DNA of 64,000 nt from Cylindrodendrum hubeiense (taxonomy: Eukaryota; Ascomycota; Sordariomycetes; Hypocreales; Nectriaceae). The position numbers and the translations under genes are program-made. How positions within the stretch are numbered: position 1 is the first letter of the stretch; the number at the start of each line of letters is the position of its first letter. Location of the stretch: assembly GCA_014621425.1 (NCBI GenBank), contig JAANBB010000215.1:1-64000 (forward strand), in the 5' to 3' direction. The notes under the pieces are model-generated. The model searched no databases. It was given only the letters and a program-made list of their open reading frames with translations, and was not told where the DNA came from. Positions 26,201-36,173 of the stretch are shown one piece after another.

Positions 26201-26397
26201 ACATCGGTAGCTCCGTGGGTATCACCGTTGGGGTGGTGAAAGCGTTGCAGATTGAGACGATCTGCATCAAACTCCTTCAGAACATCATGGGGCTGCTTGA
26301 GTAGCTCCCACAGCTTAGAGGGCGAGCTGGATGCGCCTGGGAACCTGCATGCCGATCCGATGACAGCAATAGGCTCAGGGTATTGTTGTTGAGACAT
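14228..26397 (-). CDS. Hybrid PKS-NRPS, tetramate/2-pyridone type (IccA/TenS-like)
   Basis: Two exons (26397-22051 and 21985-14228; 65-bp intron inside the methyltransferase domain) give 4,034 residues. Domain order: KS (DTACSSS, Cys181, His318, His359); AT (GHSSG, Ser655); DH (His987, Asp1168); C-MeT ([10 protein letters not shown] at the exon junction, ~1440-1600); a region with no ER motif; KR (VGMAGGLG ~2140, Tyr2280 in QANYHAAN); ACP (GIDSL, Ser2461); a Ser/Thr/Lys linker; C (from ~2617, HHLVMD at 2744-2749); A ([33 protein letters not shown]); T (LGGNSL, Ser3629); and a C-terminal reductase-fold/Dieckmann domain (TGTTSFLG ~3719; YTATK 3863-3867). It should build a methylated polyketide, couple it to an amino acid and release it, typically as a tetramic acid. 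The missing ER is supplied in trans by the divergent gene at 27237. Oddity: the C motif has Val where HHxxxDG has Gly. Confidence 0.95.
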
Positions 26398-27236
26398 GGT
26401 GGTGGTGAGGGACTTCTCCGTAACGTACAACAACTAAGTTACAATAATAAGATAAAAAACGCTGAGGATAGTGGTTTCAGACTTGGAGAATGCCCTGAGA
26501 CTTCGAGATTAAGGAAGACATTGACCTAAACAACTGGCTTTGTCCAAATCGACGAGATCTATAGATGACTTTCGGCGCCTTTCCAGGCGTATACTGACGA
26601 TGTGGACCATCCATCTTGACACAATACTCCGCTGCAAGTTCGGGTGAGACTCCATGCGAGCTGCAATCAATACTCCGATAAATTCAAGATGATCCCTCTG
26701 CTGGAGTGTCATCCAATATTCCGGCAGATTGCCGTTCGGCCTACCGGGTGAGCTCATGACCCTAGTCGAGAATCGGCGGCGCGTCGTATTGCCGTCAGCC
26801 CTACCCGTCAGGTCCGCCCATTTTGGGTGAATTCTCCGCCAACTAAGCCAAATCCAGCCCCGGTGAGTTACACGAAAGTTCCGACTCGTCCATGCTGGGT
26901 TCCGGACTATGGAGATTTCGGCGTCGCGGGGAATCCGCGGGGCGTAGTGCAGTACCCGAGGCGCTCCATCGTGTTGCTGTAGGCGCAGCAGACGAGGCAC
27001 AGCGAAGATGAGAAGATGGCACAGCTAGGTGTTTTCGGTGCTTTTCAGGTGTTTGGTCTATAGGAGACGGCCGTAGGGCGCTATGGTGCAATTGATAGCT
27101 TACAGTTCTGTCTACTTGAACATAGCCAGCCAGGCCATCACCCGCTGCTATTCTGATCTGGCGGTTATTCGTTACTCAGAGCGTCAGCATATCTCACTTG
27201 AAGCTCAATTCATTTGTTAGGATTCTCACTTTCAAA
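26398..27236. promoter_or_regulatory. Divergent promoter between PKS-NRPS and trans-ER
   Basis: This 839-bp region separates the two partner enzymes of the synthase and should drive both. It holds a perfect inverted repeat CGCGG-GGAAT-CCGCG at 26925-26939, i.e. a CGG-N5-CCG site of the Zn2Cys6 type, and GGAGATTTCGGCG at 26911-26923. The core CGGGGAATCC (26927-26936) reappears in the other divergent cluster promoter at 30254-30263. The open minus-strand frames here lack any domain and are not called. Confidence 0.55.
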
Positions 27237-28388
27237 ATGGCTCTCTCAACTCCGCTGCCAACTACACAGGCAGCTGTCAAGGTCACTGGGCCTAGTACAG
27301 TCAACTTGTCTAATGATACACCGTTGCCAGTCCTAGAGGCCTTTGACGTCCTTGTACGTGTCGCATCAGTCTCCATCAACCACGTCGATGGCAAATCAGC
27401 AGACATGTCGCCTTCTCCAGGCGCGACCAGCGGAGTCGACTTTGCGGGTGTCATTGTCGCACTCGGGGCCGAGGTGGATTCCGACAAATTTCGAGCCGAG
27501 AACAACATGAAGCCTCTTATTGTGGGCGATCGAGTCTTTGGCGGTGTCTTTGGCAACAACCCTCTCCGTCACGACAACGGCGCTTTTGCTGAGTACGTGG
27601 CGGTTCCCGCACGCCTTATCTGGCATATGCCTGCGGCGATGGACTTTGCGACAGCTTCAACCATTGGGGCGACGCTCGCCACAGTCGGGTTGGCCCTCTT
27701 CCAGTACCTCCAGGTGCCCATGCCATCAGCGCAGACCATTGCCGATTCCGAGACCGCGGCAAGCCCTGAGCGCAAAACTCGGATGGCGCTGGTGTATGGC
27801 GGAGGCACGGCAACAGGTGCAATGGCAATCCAGGTGCTGAAGCTTGCAGGCTTCACCCCCATCACAACTTGTTCGCCTGGCTCAGCAGCTCGCGCCATGC
27901 GTCTTGGTGCAGCGGCGACGTTCGACTATCGGTCTCCCACTTGCGGCGCTGACCTGCGCGAGCACACGGCCAATGAGCTGGAGCTGGCGCTGGACTGCAT
28001 CACCGATACGGCGTCCATGGGCATCTGCTACGAGGCCCTAGGATCGGCCGGTGGCCGCTACGTCGCTCTAGATGCGTTCCCGCTACGAGGCCACACTCGC
28101 CGCAGCGTCGCGGCCGAGTGGGTTTGCACCTACACGCAGTTCGGGCATGCTGTCGCCTGGGTGCCGCCCTACAACCTGGATGCGCGCCTCCGGGACCGCG
28201 AGGTTGCCGAAGCGTGGTATGTTGTTGCCCAGCAGCTCATCGACGAAGGTCGTATTGAGCCATACCCCAAGGAGGACAGGAAGGGCGGGCTCGCAGCGGT
28301 TGGAGAGGGCATGAGAGCCGTGTGGAAGGGGGAGATATCCGGAAGAAAGTTGGCATACCCTATTCTTGCCGAAGAGCTGTGTTGTTAG
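27237..28388 (+). CDS. Trans-acting enoyl reductase (MDR family, IccB/TenC/LovC-like)
   Basis: This intronless gene encodes 383 residues. The start at MALSTPLPTTQ is preferred because it has an AAA ATG context and begins the conserved N-terminal strand; an upstream in-frame extension is not family-like. It is a medium-chain dehydrogenase/reductase: GroES-like fold at the N-terminus (ISINHVDGK, GVDFAGVIVALG, GDRVFGGVFGN) and a Rossmann nucleotide site at ALVYGGGTATGAMAIQVLKLAG. No zinc-binding cysteine cluster is apparent. LovC and TenC are stand-alone ERs that dock to a PKS whose own ER is inactive and reduce selected enoyl intermediates with NADPH. Its divergent position next to a PKS-NRPS without an ER domain makes that role very likely. 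Confidence 0.92.
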   Translation: MALSTPLPTTQAAVKVTGPSTVNLSNDTPLPVLEAFDVLVRVASVSINHVDGKSADMSPSPGATSGVDFAGVIVALGAEVDSDKFRAENNMKPLIVGDRVFGGVFGNNPLRHDNGAFAEYVAVPARLIWHMPAAMDFATASTIGATLATVGLALFQYLQVPMPSAQTIADSETAASPERKTRMALVYGGGTATGAMAIQVLKLAGFTPITTCSPGSAARAMRLGAAATFDYRSPTCGADLREHTANELELALDCITDTASMGICYEALGSAGGRYVALDAFPLRGHTRRSVAAEWVCTYTQFGHAVAWVPPYNLDARLRDREVAEAWYVVAQQLIDEGRIEPYPKEDRKGGLAAVGEGMRAVWKGEISGRKLAYPILAEELCC

Positions 28389-28959
28389 CCGAGTAATTAG
28401 TGCGGTGCATTGTTTTGAACCAGAATATATTCCAAACCCTCTTACAAATCAATGACGAGAGTCCAAAGTACCATTTTTGCAAAGAGCATGACTAAAAGTT
28501 TCCGGGTATTTGGGTAGTGCTACGTACAGTTATCCTACCTTGTCCTTGTCGCAACCTCCAACTTGACAGGGTTTCCAGCCCTTCGGTAGACAGCTGCAGG
28601 GTAGGTGCACTACAACCTGAGTGCATGCGCCATCACAGGGATGACTTAAGGATGACTGAGTTGAACTTTCAAGGTAGCAGTAAATTAAATAGATGAATAC
28701 TGAGACAGAAAACAAAACAGGAGAAATAACATTAGACCATGTGGTTATGTGATCACGATGCATTCTGTTATCATACACACACCATTTAAACACCTAGGAC
28801 ATGGATACTCGATGCAAACAAAATTTGTTTTGACTAGTACGACAATTCCTTGTTAAATCTTCGATCACATTGAATTAATTCAATCAAGCATCTAAATTAT
28901 TCAATAAATCATATACGGGCCATACTATCGATAAAAACGCTCTCTATCTACGTTGGTAT
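28389..28959. other. convergent 3' intergenic region
   Basis: This 570-bp, mostly AT-rich spacer separates the converging trans-ER and methyltransferase-like genes. It contains only short open frames without domains and is presumably 3' UTR sequence. Confidence 0.5.
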
Positions 28960-29937
28960 TCACTTCGTCTTCGCCCCTTCAATATCCGGACCAGGTTTTG
29001 TGGCGCTGATGCCCACAAACTTCCACCGCGGCTGTCCAATGAAACCAGACGTCGCACAAATCATGTTGGTAAACCGTTTCTCCAGGCCCAGAAGCCTAAT
29101 GAAGAACCACGGCACCACCACCAGAGAATAGAATAGCCGTAGCTGTGGTCGAATGTTCTCCGAGTAGTCACGCACTTCCACATCCACAAAGCCAGCATCC
29201 ACGAGGAGGTCCTTGAAATAGTCCTCCCGGGAAAGCTCGTTCGTTGGCATGGCAGTATACTCGTTCACCAGCTTCAGATGTCCTGCCAGTTCGTCGCCTT
29301 CATCCTCTGTGTCAGAAATGCGGCTGCGCTGAGCCTCGAAGAAGGCAATCCTGCCCCCGGGCTTCAGTATTCTGAAAAAGCCAGCTGCCGCCGCTTTCGC
29401 GTCTGTGGCATGTCCCATCGCCTGCAATGTGTAAACGCCATCGTGGGACTCGCCGGGGATTGAACCCAGCTGCTGGTAGTCCATTTTCTGAACCACCACC
29501 TGTCCCTTTGGAAGTCCACCGTTCTCAACGTTGCGCTGCGCCTTGGCGACATGATGATCGATGACGTCAATGGCAGTGACGCGCATGCCCTTTTTGGCCA
29601 TGGAAATCGCGACGTGGCCGAAGCCGCATCCCGCGTCCAGGATTTGCGAGCCGGAGGGCAGTGCCAAGGCGCTCAAGAGTTTGGCCTCCATTCTAGAGAC
29701 GACGTAAGTTGGTCATCTCAGTAAGCACCGCGGAAGGGGGTTTACTTACCGCTGCAGACTACTGCCAATGGGGAATGGCCAGTATGTGTCCTTGTCATAG
29801 TAGCCAAAGTGGTGAGAGCCGCGCAGAATGACTTCGTAGACCAGGTATGATTCCTGCGACTCGTAGTAGGTCCGGAGGGCGGCATTTTCTCCGATGGTCG
29901 GACCCTTATCAGGCCCGGAAGCTTCCGTTGGGGGCAT
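28960..29937 (-). CDS. SAM-dependent methyltransferase-fold protein, candidate pericyclase (IccD-like)
   Basis: Two exons, 29937-29750 and 29692-28960 (57-bp intron), give 306 residues. The N-terminus ([28 protein letters not shown]) resembles sterol-24-C-methyltransferase/UbiE-type small-molecule methyltransferases. Motif I is [14 protein letters not shown] near residue 80, with the following VTAIDV acidic ribose-binding position; the post-I segment [31 protein letters not shown] is also typical. The SAM site therefore looks intact. In the ilicicolin H pathway the homologous C-methyltransferase-like IccD uses SAM as cofactor for an inverse-electron-demand Diels-Alder reaction. Whether this copy methylates or catalyses a pericyclic step cannot be told from the sequence; the gene set favours the latter. 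It is divergent from the P450 gene (597 bp between starts). Confidence 0.85.
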
Positions 29938-30534
29938 GATAGCGAGTACAGATACTTTTTACTTCAAGGATATGTTTATGAGTTTGGGTAAAGATGCAAT
30001 TGACTTATACAAGGTAGGTAGTAGGTAGGCACGGTGGTTGTAGTCTATCTAGTCAGCTATGAACCCTCCAGAAATGACCGAATGAATCAACACGTTGATG
30101 AATACTTGAATCATGGCGGGGAAAAAACACCCACACACCTCCAGGATTCCATCGCTCTTCTCGACGTTGTATCGGATTACGGAGTACGCGATCTTGCAAT
30201 CATCCCTGTCGCGCGGAAAATACCCACTTTTTGGTGCTGCAGCACGGGAAATTCGGGGAATCCTGACGGCCCATCGTATCATTCAGAGCGGCCGCCCAAG
30301 CAGCAGTGCCCAGTCTGCTAGCTCCATGCGACTTGTACAGGCCTAAATATACCGAAGAGACATGGGGCGTTGGCCGATCAGTCGATGAGGTCGGAGAGTT
30401 ATGCTGAGCTTGAGCTTCAAGACACGGCCCACCATTTCATGTCCTCCCGTCTTGTCCCATCCCCAGAGCCATTACCTCAACCACTTACACAGGTCGAGTT
30501 TCTAAACAACTGAGCACTTTACCAACAACGCGCC
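29938..30534. promoter_or_regulatory. Divergent promoter between MT-like gene and P450
   Basis: This 597-bp region contains GGATTACGGAG (30174-30184), also found upstream of the OYE gene, and CGGGGAATCC (30254-30263), also found between PKS-NRPS and ER. A GCGGCCGC palindrome lies near 30289. Shared sequences across cluster promoters suggest one regulator. Two short plus-strand frames here are not supported as genes. Confidence 0.5.
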
Positions 30535-32203
30535 ATGATGATTACCGAGTACAACCTCCCAATTCTTGTCTTGGCTTCGGTCATTTTTGCCTTCCTCCTG
30601 AGCAGGCTTCTGCGTCAGGATAGCAGGGGGAAAGCAGAGGGCTGCCGACCAGTAGCCCGCCGCTGGCAATGGGATCCCATACTGGGATTAGACATTGTAA
30701 GGGCCCAGATCAAGGCCCTGAAAGGAGACTACTACCTCCCCTGGCTCATTAACCTGCATGCCAATATGCCCAAGACTTTCGAAATCAACTTCTTTGGCAA
30801 GCGGCAGATCTACACAAGCGAGCCCGAGAACCTCAAGGCCATGACGGCCACCAATTTTCACGACTTTGGTATTGAGCCCATGCGACGTCACACTAAGGGG
30901 TCCATGCCGTTTGCCGACAAGGGCATTAGCACCGTTGACGGCAAAGATTGGGAATTCAGTCGCTTCCTCCTCAAGCCCTTCTTCTACCGCGAGGTGTACA
31001 CTAGCACCGATCGCATCGAGCCGTTTGCGGACCACCTCATGGCTCTGATTCCTGAGGATGGCGAGTCATTCAACATGCAGTCTCTTATTCAACGCTGGGT
31101 GGGTTACTCTGGCCCTGAGGACTTCGGTCTATTTTCTTGAGTATGCACGTATCCGCGGCTAACAGAATTGCCACCATGCACCTAGTTTCTCGATCTCACC
31201 ACCAATTTCATCTTTGGCAAGCCGATGGATGCCCTCACACACCCCGACCGTGCGCGAATTACCTGGGCTATGCTGGACGTGCTTCGTGGCGGACGTATGC
31301 GTGCCCAGTTTTATATGATGATGTGGGCTTTTAACTGGACCTGGTGGTACAAGGCTGTCGCCGAAGTACACGAGTTCATCAACGTGCATATCAAGTCAAC
31401 CTATAAGCAGCTCGAGGAGCGGGAACAACGGGTCAAGGATGGATTGCCTGTTGATACCGAGCGAACCGACCTCATTTGGTACATGGCCTCTAATTTGAGG
31501 GACGAAGAGCTGTTGAGATCGCAGCTTTGCCTCGTCTTTGTGCCCAACAACGACACGACGTCCATCTTCATTAGCAACTGCATCTGGCATCTTGCGCGCC
31601 ACCCCGAGGCCTGGGAGAAGCTCCGCCAGGAGATTCTTGCTCATGGAGACGCGCCACTGACCTTTGAGGTTCTGAGAAACATGAAATACCTCAATTGTGT
31701 TCTGAACGAGAGTGAGTAGCTTCTACACCGGTTTTCCGGGACGGATTCGCAACCCCTGAACTATCAGCTAATTCGCATACCCGGCAGCTCATCGTTTGAC
31801 ACCGAACAATGTCACGCAGATCCGCATGTGCCTCAATGACACGGTACTACCCGTGGGCGGTGGCAAGGATGCCAAGGCCCCCTTCTTTGTGCGCAAGGGG
31901 GATGTTGTCTCGATTACCAAGACTGTTATGTACCGAGACCCGGAGATCTGGGGCAAGGATGCGGAGGAGTTCCGACCTGAGCGGTTCGATGGGCGCCGGG
32001 TGTTCTGGGAATTCCTTCCGTTTGGTGGAGGACCTCGCCGATGCCCGGCACAGATGATGGTGCAGACTGAGGCGGCCTACATGCTGGCTCGCCTTGCCAA
32101 GGTCTATCGACGCATCGAGGCGCGTGATCCGGCCCCTTACACGGCCGTGATGCGGATTGGTCCGTCCAACAAGACGGGTGTGCAGATTGCTGTGTACAAA
32201 TAA
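30535..32203 (+). CDS. Cytochrome P450, candidate ring-expanding oxidase (IccC/TenA-like)
   Basis: Three exons (30535-31098, 31186-31711, 31788-32203) give 501 residues. A hydrophobic N-terminal anchor ([17 protein letters not shown]) places it on the ER membrane. The fold resembles CYP52-type alkane hydroxylases ([32 protein letters not shown]). The K-helix ExxR motif is E-T-H-R and is created across intron 2. The PERF-type motif is FRPERF, and the haem loop [14 protein letters not shown] holds the ligand Cys. The I-helix has PNNDTT instead of the usual AGxDTT. In tenellin and ilicicolin H pathways a P450 expands the tetramic acid ring to a 2-pyridone; that role is inferred here from the cluster. 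Exon 1 reads on to a stop at 31138-31140 if intron 1 is retained, and splicing restores [11 protein letters not shown]. Confidence 0.88.
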
Positions 32204-33605
32204 CTGATGGTGCCTAATGGGTGCATTTCACTAGACGCCAGACGCAGAATACAGGTCATGGGCGTGCCATGGAGAGCATGCCACGGGGAGGTGGGCCAGA
32301 CGTGGGTCCAGACACCCCACAGCAAGCTTGTCTAGGGCGTGGAGTATAGGCCAGCGGAGGACGGGCATTGCACAAAGACATAGCCACGTTCGATGACGAA
32401 TGCCTTGCTTGCCTCCAATTGAAATCTTGTTTTAGAGCTATTGCTTCAGATTGATTACCTATCAGCGTGAGTGATTTGGAAGAGGAGCTGCTTCACACGT
32501 GTATATCCCATGACAAACCCAGTTCATCAAGTCGTATCGCCCTGGCGGACCGCAGCTTGCAGATGTCATCCGTGCATCCGCATGGACCGTGAACACCCAC
32601 GTTGTCCAGCTGCGGACAGATAACAGGCTCGCGGGTTGCGAGCGTGACTCTGACTATATCACCGCCGATACTGAGATTGCCGCTGACGCCTCACCGAAAC
32701 TCGCAATGGTTCATCGACGATGGAAGGATCAAGAAGGGGCTAGTCGGCCAGGTGGCTACGTTACTTGGCAATTAGGGACAGGCAGATTTGACGTGCATGA
32801 GTACGATTTTCCCAGTTGGGAACTGGGAAGGAATTGACCGACAAGGAGCCCTACGGCACAAATATCTCCACAAATGCCGAGATTTGAGCTGCACGTACAC
32901 CCTCTCGTGGTGGTCTCCTAGCTGTCTCCTTGCCGGCTGTTCTCTCGCTGCCCAGTCCCGTGCGGCGAGTATGTCTGCGCTAACATTGGCTGGCCCGTTA
33001 TGCCCCCTCTCCTCTCCGTCCCTCTGCCCTATGGCCGCAAGTCTCCTACGCCCTCTCTACGTCAAGCGCGGTTCACCGTGCGGCCCGCGCTCGTGCATTA
33101 CATGTCGAGGCGGGGGGGCGCCAGGGGTGAGATGGAAGGGAAACTAATAATCCTTACCAATGAGGCAATAGATTGCCAGGGACGACATGGCCCCTCCCAA
33201 TCGGGCAGGGGAGTGTGAACCAACACTTGGCTCTTGAGACACAACGGAAGGTGTCATTTAATGGCCTCGTTCCAAGGTTCCCCTCGAGAATCATCGTCAC
33301 TCAAATGGTGAAAGTAATGGGTCCCGTCCTACGCTAACCACACTGCCGGCTGACATCTGCAGACCGTCCCGGGTCCGTCTTTTTCCCCAGCCTACCACAC
33401 AAGACCCGCACAGGGGGTCCGGCCATCGTACCACACATCATGGAGCAGCGGAGCATCGCCTACTGCCTCCTATGAATCCTTCCTGCAGGGGGCCTAGACT
33501 ATCGAACCGGAGCGTTCCCGACTCATTACCTTCATCGCCAGCGGCTGCGCCATCCAGTTATTCTATATAAGGTCTACGGGTATTTGCCTACAGAACAGAG
33601 CTCTC
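32204..33605. other. 1.4-kb intergenic region upstream of the cluster regulator
   Basis: Two or three short plus-strand frames overlap here but none has a domain. The region probably includes the P450 3' UTR and the promoter of the Zn2Cys6 gene; a TATA-like TTCTATATAA lies near 33560, about 45 bp before the first ATG. Confidence 0.45.
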
Positions 33606-36173
33606 ATGAATCATATTTCAAGCCTTAGTACGGTCTTCGGAGATTTCTTGGCACATCCCGAGCTGTGGCGTTCCGTGTCCCCACCTTTATCCTTCCCGCG
33701 GCCGGCAATGGATCCCGGCCCGGCGTACAAGCGGCGGCGGCCCGCCGTAGCCTGCACCGAGTGCCGTCGGAGAAAGATCCGATGCGACCGTGTCTCTCCC
33801 TGCGGCCCCTGCAGTAAATCGCCGTTGGGTCTGCAATGTGTGTACAACAATTCCAGCACCAGCCTCGACCACATGCACAAGGAAGCATTCTCCCAGCTGG
33901 ACTTTCGCCAGTCCATCCTGGACCCCATGTTCCCCGAAGTCGTTGATGACCTGAATATGTTTTCCATGGACATGACGTACCTGAACGACGAATCCGAGGC
34001 TGGCTTCATCGACTACTTTGGCCTAGGCGTCCCCAATACCGCAAACGAGCCTACAGGTTTGCCTGGCATACACCTGGACAGCGAACAACTCATCTGGGCG
34101 AGCAGGAGTGCCCGCACTTCTGTCGGGGCCAACAGTCTGATTACAACTCCACAACTTTCTTGGGGCTCTGGCTCAGGATCTGGTTCAGGGCTTTCGGGAC
34201 CAGGCTCTTCAAACCCGGCCTCCTCAGGCTCAGGAGGCCCAGAAAGCTCAGGTTCTTCGGCCTCTCCAGAATCAGGATCCTCAAATTCGATTTCAGCCCC
34301 AGAAATTCAAGCTGGAGAAGACGCCAATACCGATGAGCGGGAAAGTAATTGGTACGACGCATTTTCTCGATGCAAAAAGCTGCGGTTCCTTTTCCAGGGC
34401 ATCGCCGGCCATCAGTACGACGACGACACTACCCCGAAACCTGGATATGAGACAGTGCGAGCTCTCATGAAATCATTCACAAAGCTGAGCCGAGTCTCTC
34501 AACGCGAATCTGAGAGCAGGGCCATGTCGTCTCACAGCTTGTTGGGCTGGCATGCGACTGCAGCCTTGACTCCCGTCACAGGCCGGGGCTTGCTGCCTCC
34601 ACGAGCGACGTGCGACGTCCTCCTGGACACCTATATCAACACATTCGAGTCAGTGCTCCGCATTTTGCACGTTCCAAAATTCCGACGCGAATATGAGTGC
34701 TTCTGGAGAAGCCCGGCGTCACAACCGATGGACGAAGACGAACCATTCGCATGCAAACTGATGATCGCCATGGCGCTTGGGTCCTGCGTGTGCCTAAGCC
34801 GCCACGTTCTCGACGACTCGGAGCGAGCGCAGGGCGCTTCGCTTTGGGACCAGTCGAGCATCTGGATTTCTCACGGGAAACAGTGGCTTGCGCGCAGGAT
34901 GTTCTCAGGTGCGCGTGCGGACCTGGACATGGCGCAAATCATGTGTCTCCTTGCGCTGGCGCGACACACACACCACCACACACTTCCAACCGGCTCTGGG
35001 TGGTTTCCCGGAGACCACGATCTGACGCGCGTGGGGATCCAGATGGGCTTACACAGAGAACCGCGCATTTGCTTCCCAAACATGCCAGTTCAAGAAGCTG
35101 AGATTCGCCGACGACTATGGGCGACTATGCTCGAGCTGTCGTTACAGCTGTGCTTTGACGAACGGCTACCGGCACCTCTCTCGCCAGAGAGCTATGATTG
35201 CAAGCCACCGTCCAGTATCTCAGATGAGGACCTGGAGTTGGGTATTGTGACCTCTACAGGCACATCTTCGACTTCAACAAAACGGTTGCCTTTCACACCA
35301 TCAATCGTCCAAGTGCTCCTGGCACGGACACAACGACTTCGTCTCCGAATATTACACCTCGTCAACGCCCCTGGAGCATCCAAGGCCTACGAAGAAAGTC
35401 ACCAGCTTGCAGCAGAGCTCAACACGGCCTGTTGCGTGGATCTGAGCGCCTTACGCTCCATGAAGAAGCCTACCAACTTCCAGATCAAGCTGCTAGACGT
35501 GTTCACACGGCCATTCGTCCTCGCGCTTCACGGACCGTTTGCGGATCAAGCCGCCACTAACCCGGCATATTACTATTCTCGCAAAATGCGCATGGAAGTT
35601 TCGGCACTGCTCCTGGCAAACTCCCTGGTGGCATTGCCCACGCCGGCCGAGGGCCATGGCGTAGTGGAGACTAGTTCCGGCTCCAGTTTCAACGCCGTCG
35701 GGACCGACGCTTGTGCGGCGTTGTGCACGCAGGGACATGGCCACTTCGCCCTTGTCCAGAGGCAGGCCACAGCAGCGCTATGTCTTGACCTAATTAGCGA
35801 ATTAGAAGAGAAGGCGTTCCCCGTTACGGACGGCGCCGGATGGCGGCAGCTGCGTGATGCTGTGAGAAGCGCAGTGGGCATGTTCGAGCGCCGCGTGCGG
35901 GCGGCCGGGGGGGCGCACTCGACGCACGAGTTTCTATTTTTTGCATGTGCTAGCGCGTATATAGAGGCTATGCTGCGCGGCGGACGATCGCGAGAGGCAG
36001 ACGAGGCTATTGCTGAGGCGGCGCGGATAGCGTTGGCTATATGCTGCGAAGTCATGGAACGTCGACGGCGAACGGGCCGAACTGGGAGGGAGGACGAAGG
36101 CGAGGAAGATGTACAGATGTGGGGGCACAGTGATAGCGAAGATGGTTTTGGCAGCGATGAGGAAGTGCTGTGA
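33606..36173 (+). CDS. Zn2Cys6 fungal transcription factor, probable cluster regulator
   Basis: A single exon of 855 residues is read from ATG 33606; an alternative in-frame ATG at 33708 (residue 35, MDPGPAYKRRRP) would place the zinc cluster 15 residues from the start, a more usual spacing. The binuclear cluster has Cys50, 53, 60, 66, 69 and 78 (spacing 2-6-5-2-8), preceded by a basic YKRRRP stretch. A Gly/Ser-rich linker (about residues 185-240) separates it from a fungal-specific transcription factor middle domain (INTFESVLRILHVPKFRREYE, GDHDLTRVGIQMGLHREP). The tail is acidic (DEGEED, DSEDGFGSDEEV) and may act in activation. It lies next to the P450 on the same strand, so a cluster-specific regulator is the simplest inference; its targets would carry CGG-type sites, several of which recur in the cluster promoters. 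Confidence 0.88.
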   Translation: MNHISSLSTVFGDFLAHPELWRSVSPPLSFPRPAMDPGPAYKRRRPAVACTECRRRKIRCDRVSPCGPCSKSPLGLQCVYNNSSTSLDHMHKEAFSQLDFRQSILDPMFPEVVDDLNMFSMDMTYLNDESEAGFIDYFGLGVPNTANEPTGLPGIHLDSEQLIWASRSARTSVGANSLITTPQLSWGSGSGSGSGLSGPGSSNPASSGSGGPESSGSSASPESGSSNSISAPEIQAGEDANTDERESNWYDAFSRCKKLRFLFQGIAGHQYDDDTTPKPGYETVRALMKSFTKLSRVSQRESESRAMSSHSLLGWHATAALTPVTGRGLLPPRATCDVLLDTYINTFESVLRILHVPKFRREYECFWRSPASQPMDEDEPFACKLMIAMALGSCVCLSRHVLDDSERAQGASLWDQSSIWISHGKQWLARRMFSGARADLDMAQIMCLLALARHTHHHTLPTGSGWFPGDHDLTRVGIQMGLHREPRICFPNMPVQEAEIRRRLWATMLELSLQLCFDERLPAPLSPESYDCKPPSSISDEDLELGIVTSTGTSSTSTKRLPFTPSIVQVLLARTQRLRLRILHLVNAPGASKAYEESHQLAAELNTACCVDLSALRSMKKPTNFQIKLLDVFTRPFVLALHGPFADQAATNPAYYYSRKMRMEVSALLLANSLVALPTPAEGHGVVETSSGSSFNAVGTDACAALCTQGHGHFALVQRQATAALCLDLISELEEKAFPVTDGAGWRQLRDAVRSAVGMFERRVRAAGGAHSTHEFLFFACASAYIEAMLRGGRSREADEAIAEAARIALAICCEVMERRRRTGRTGREDEGEEDVQMWGHSDSEDGFGSDEEVL
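34150..34300 (+). repeat. Gly/Ser low-complexity linker repeat in the Zn2Cys6 gene
   Basis: The stretch is built from imperfect GGCTCAGG / GGTTCAGG / TCTTCAGG-type hexamers that encode Ser-Gly and Ser-Ser-Pro units. It is an in-frame low-complexity linker between DNA-binding and regulatory domains and likely length-variable between strains. Confidence 0.6.
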
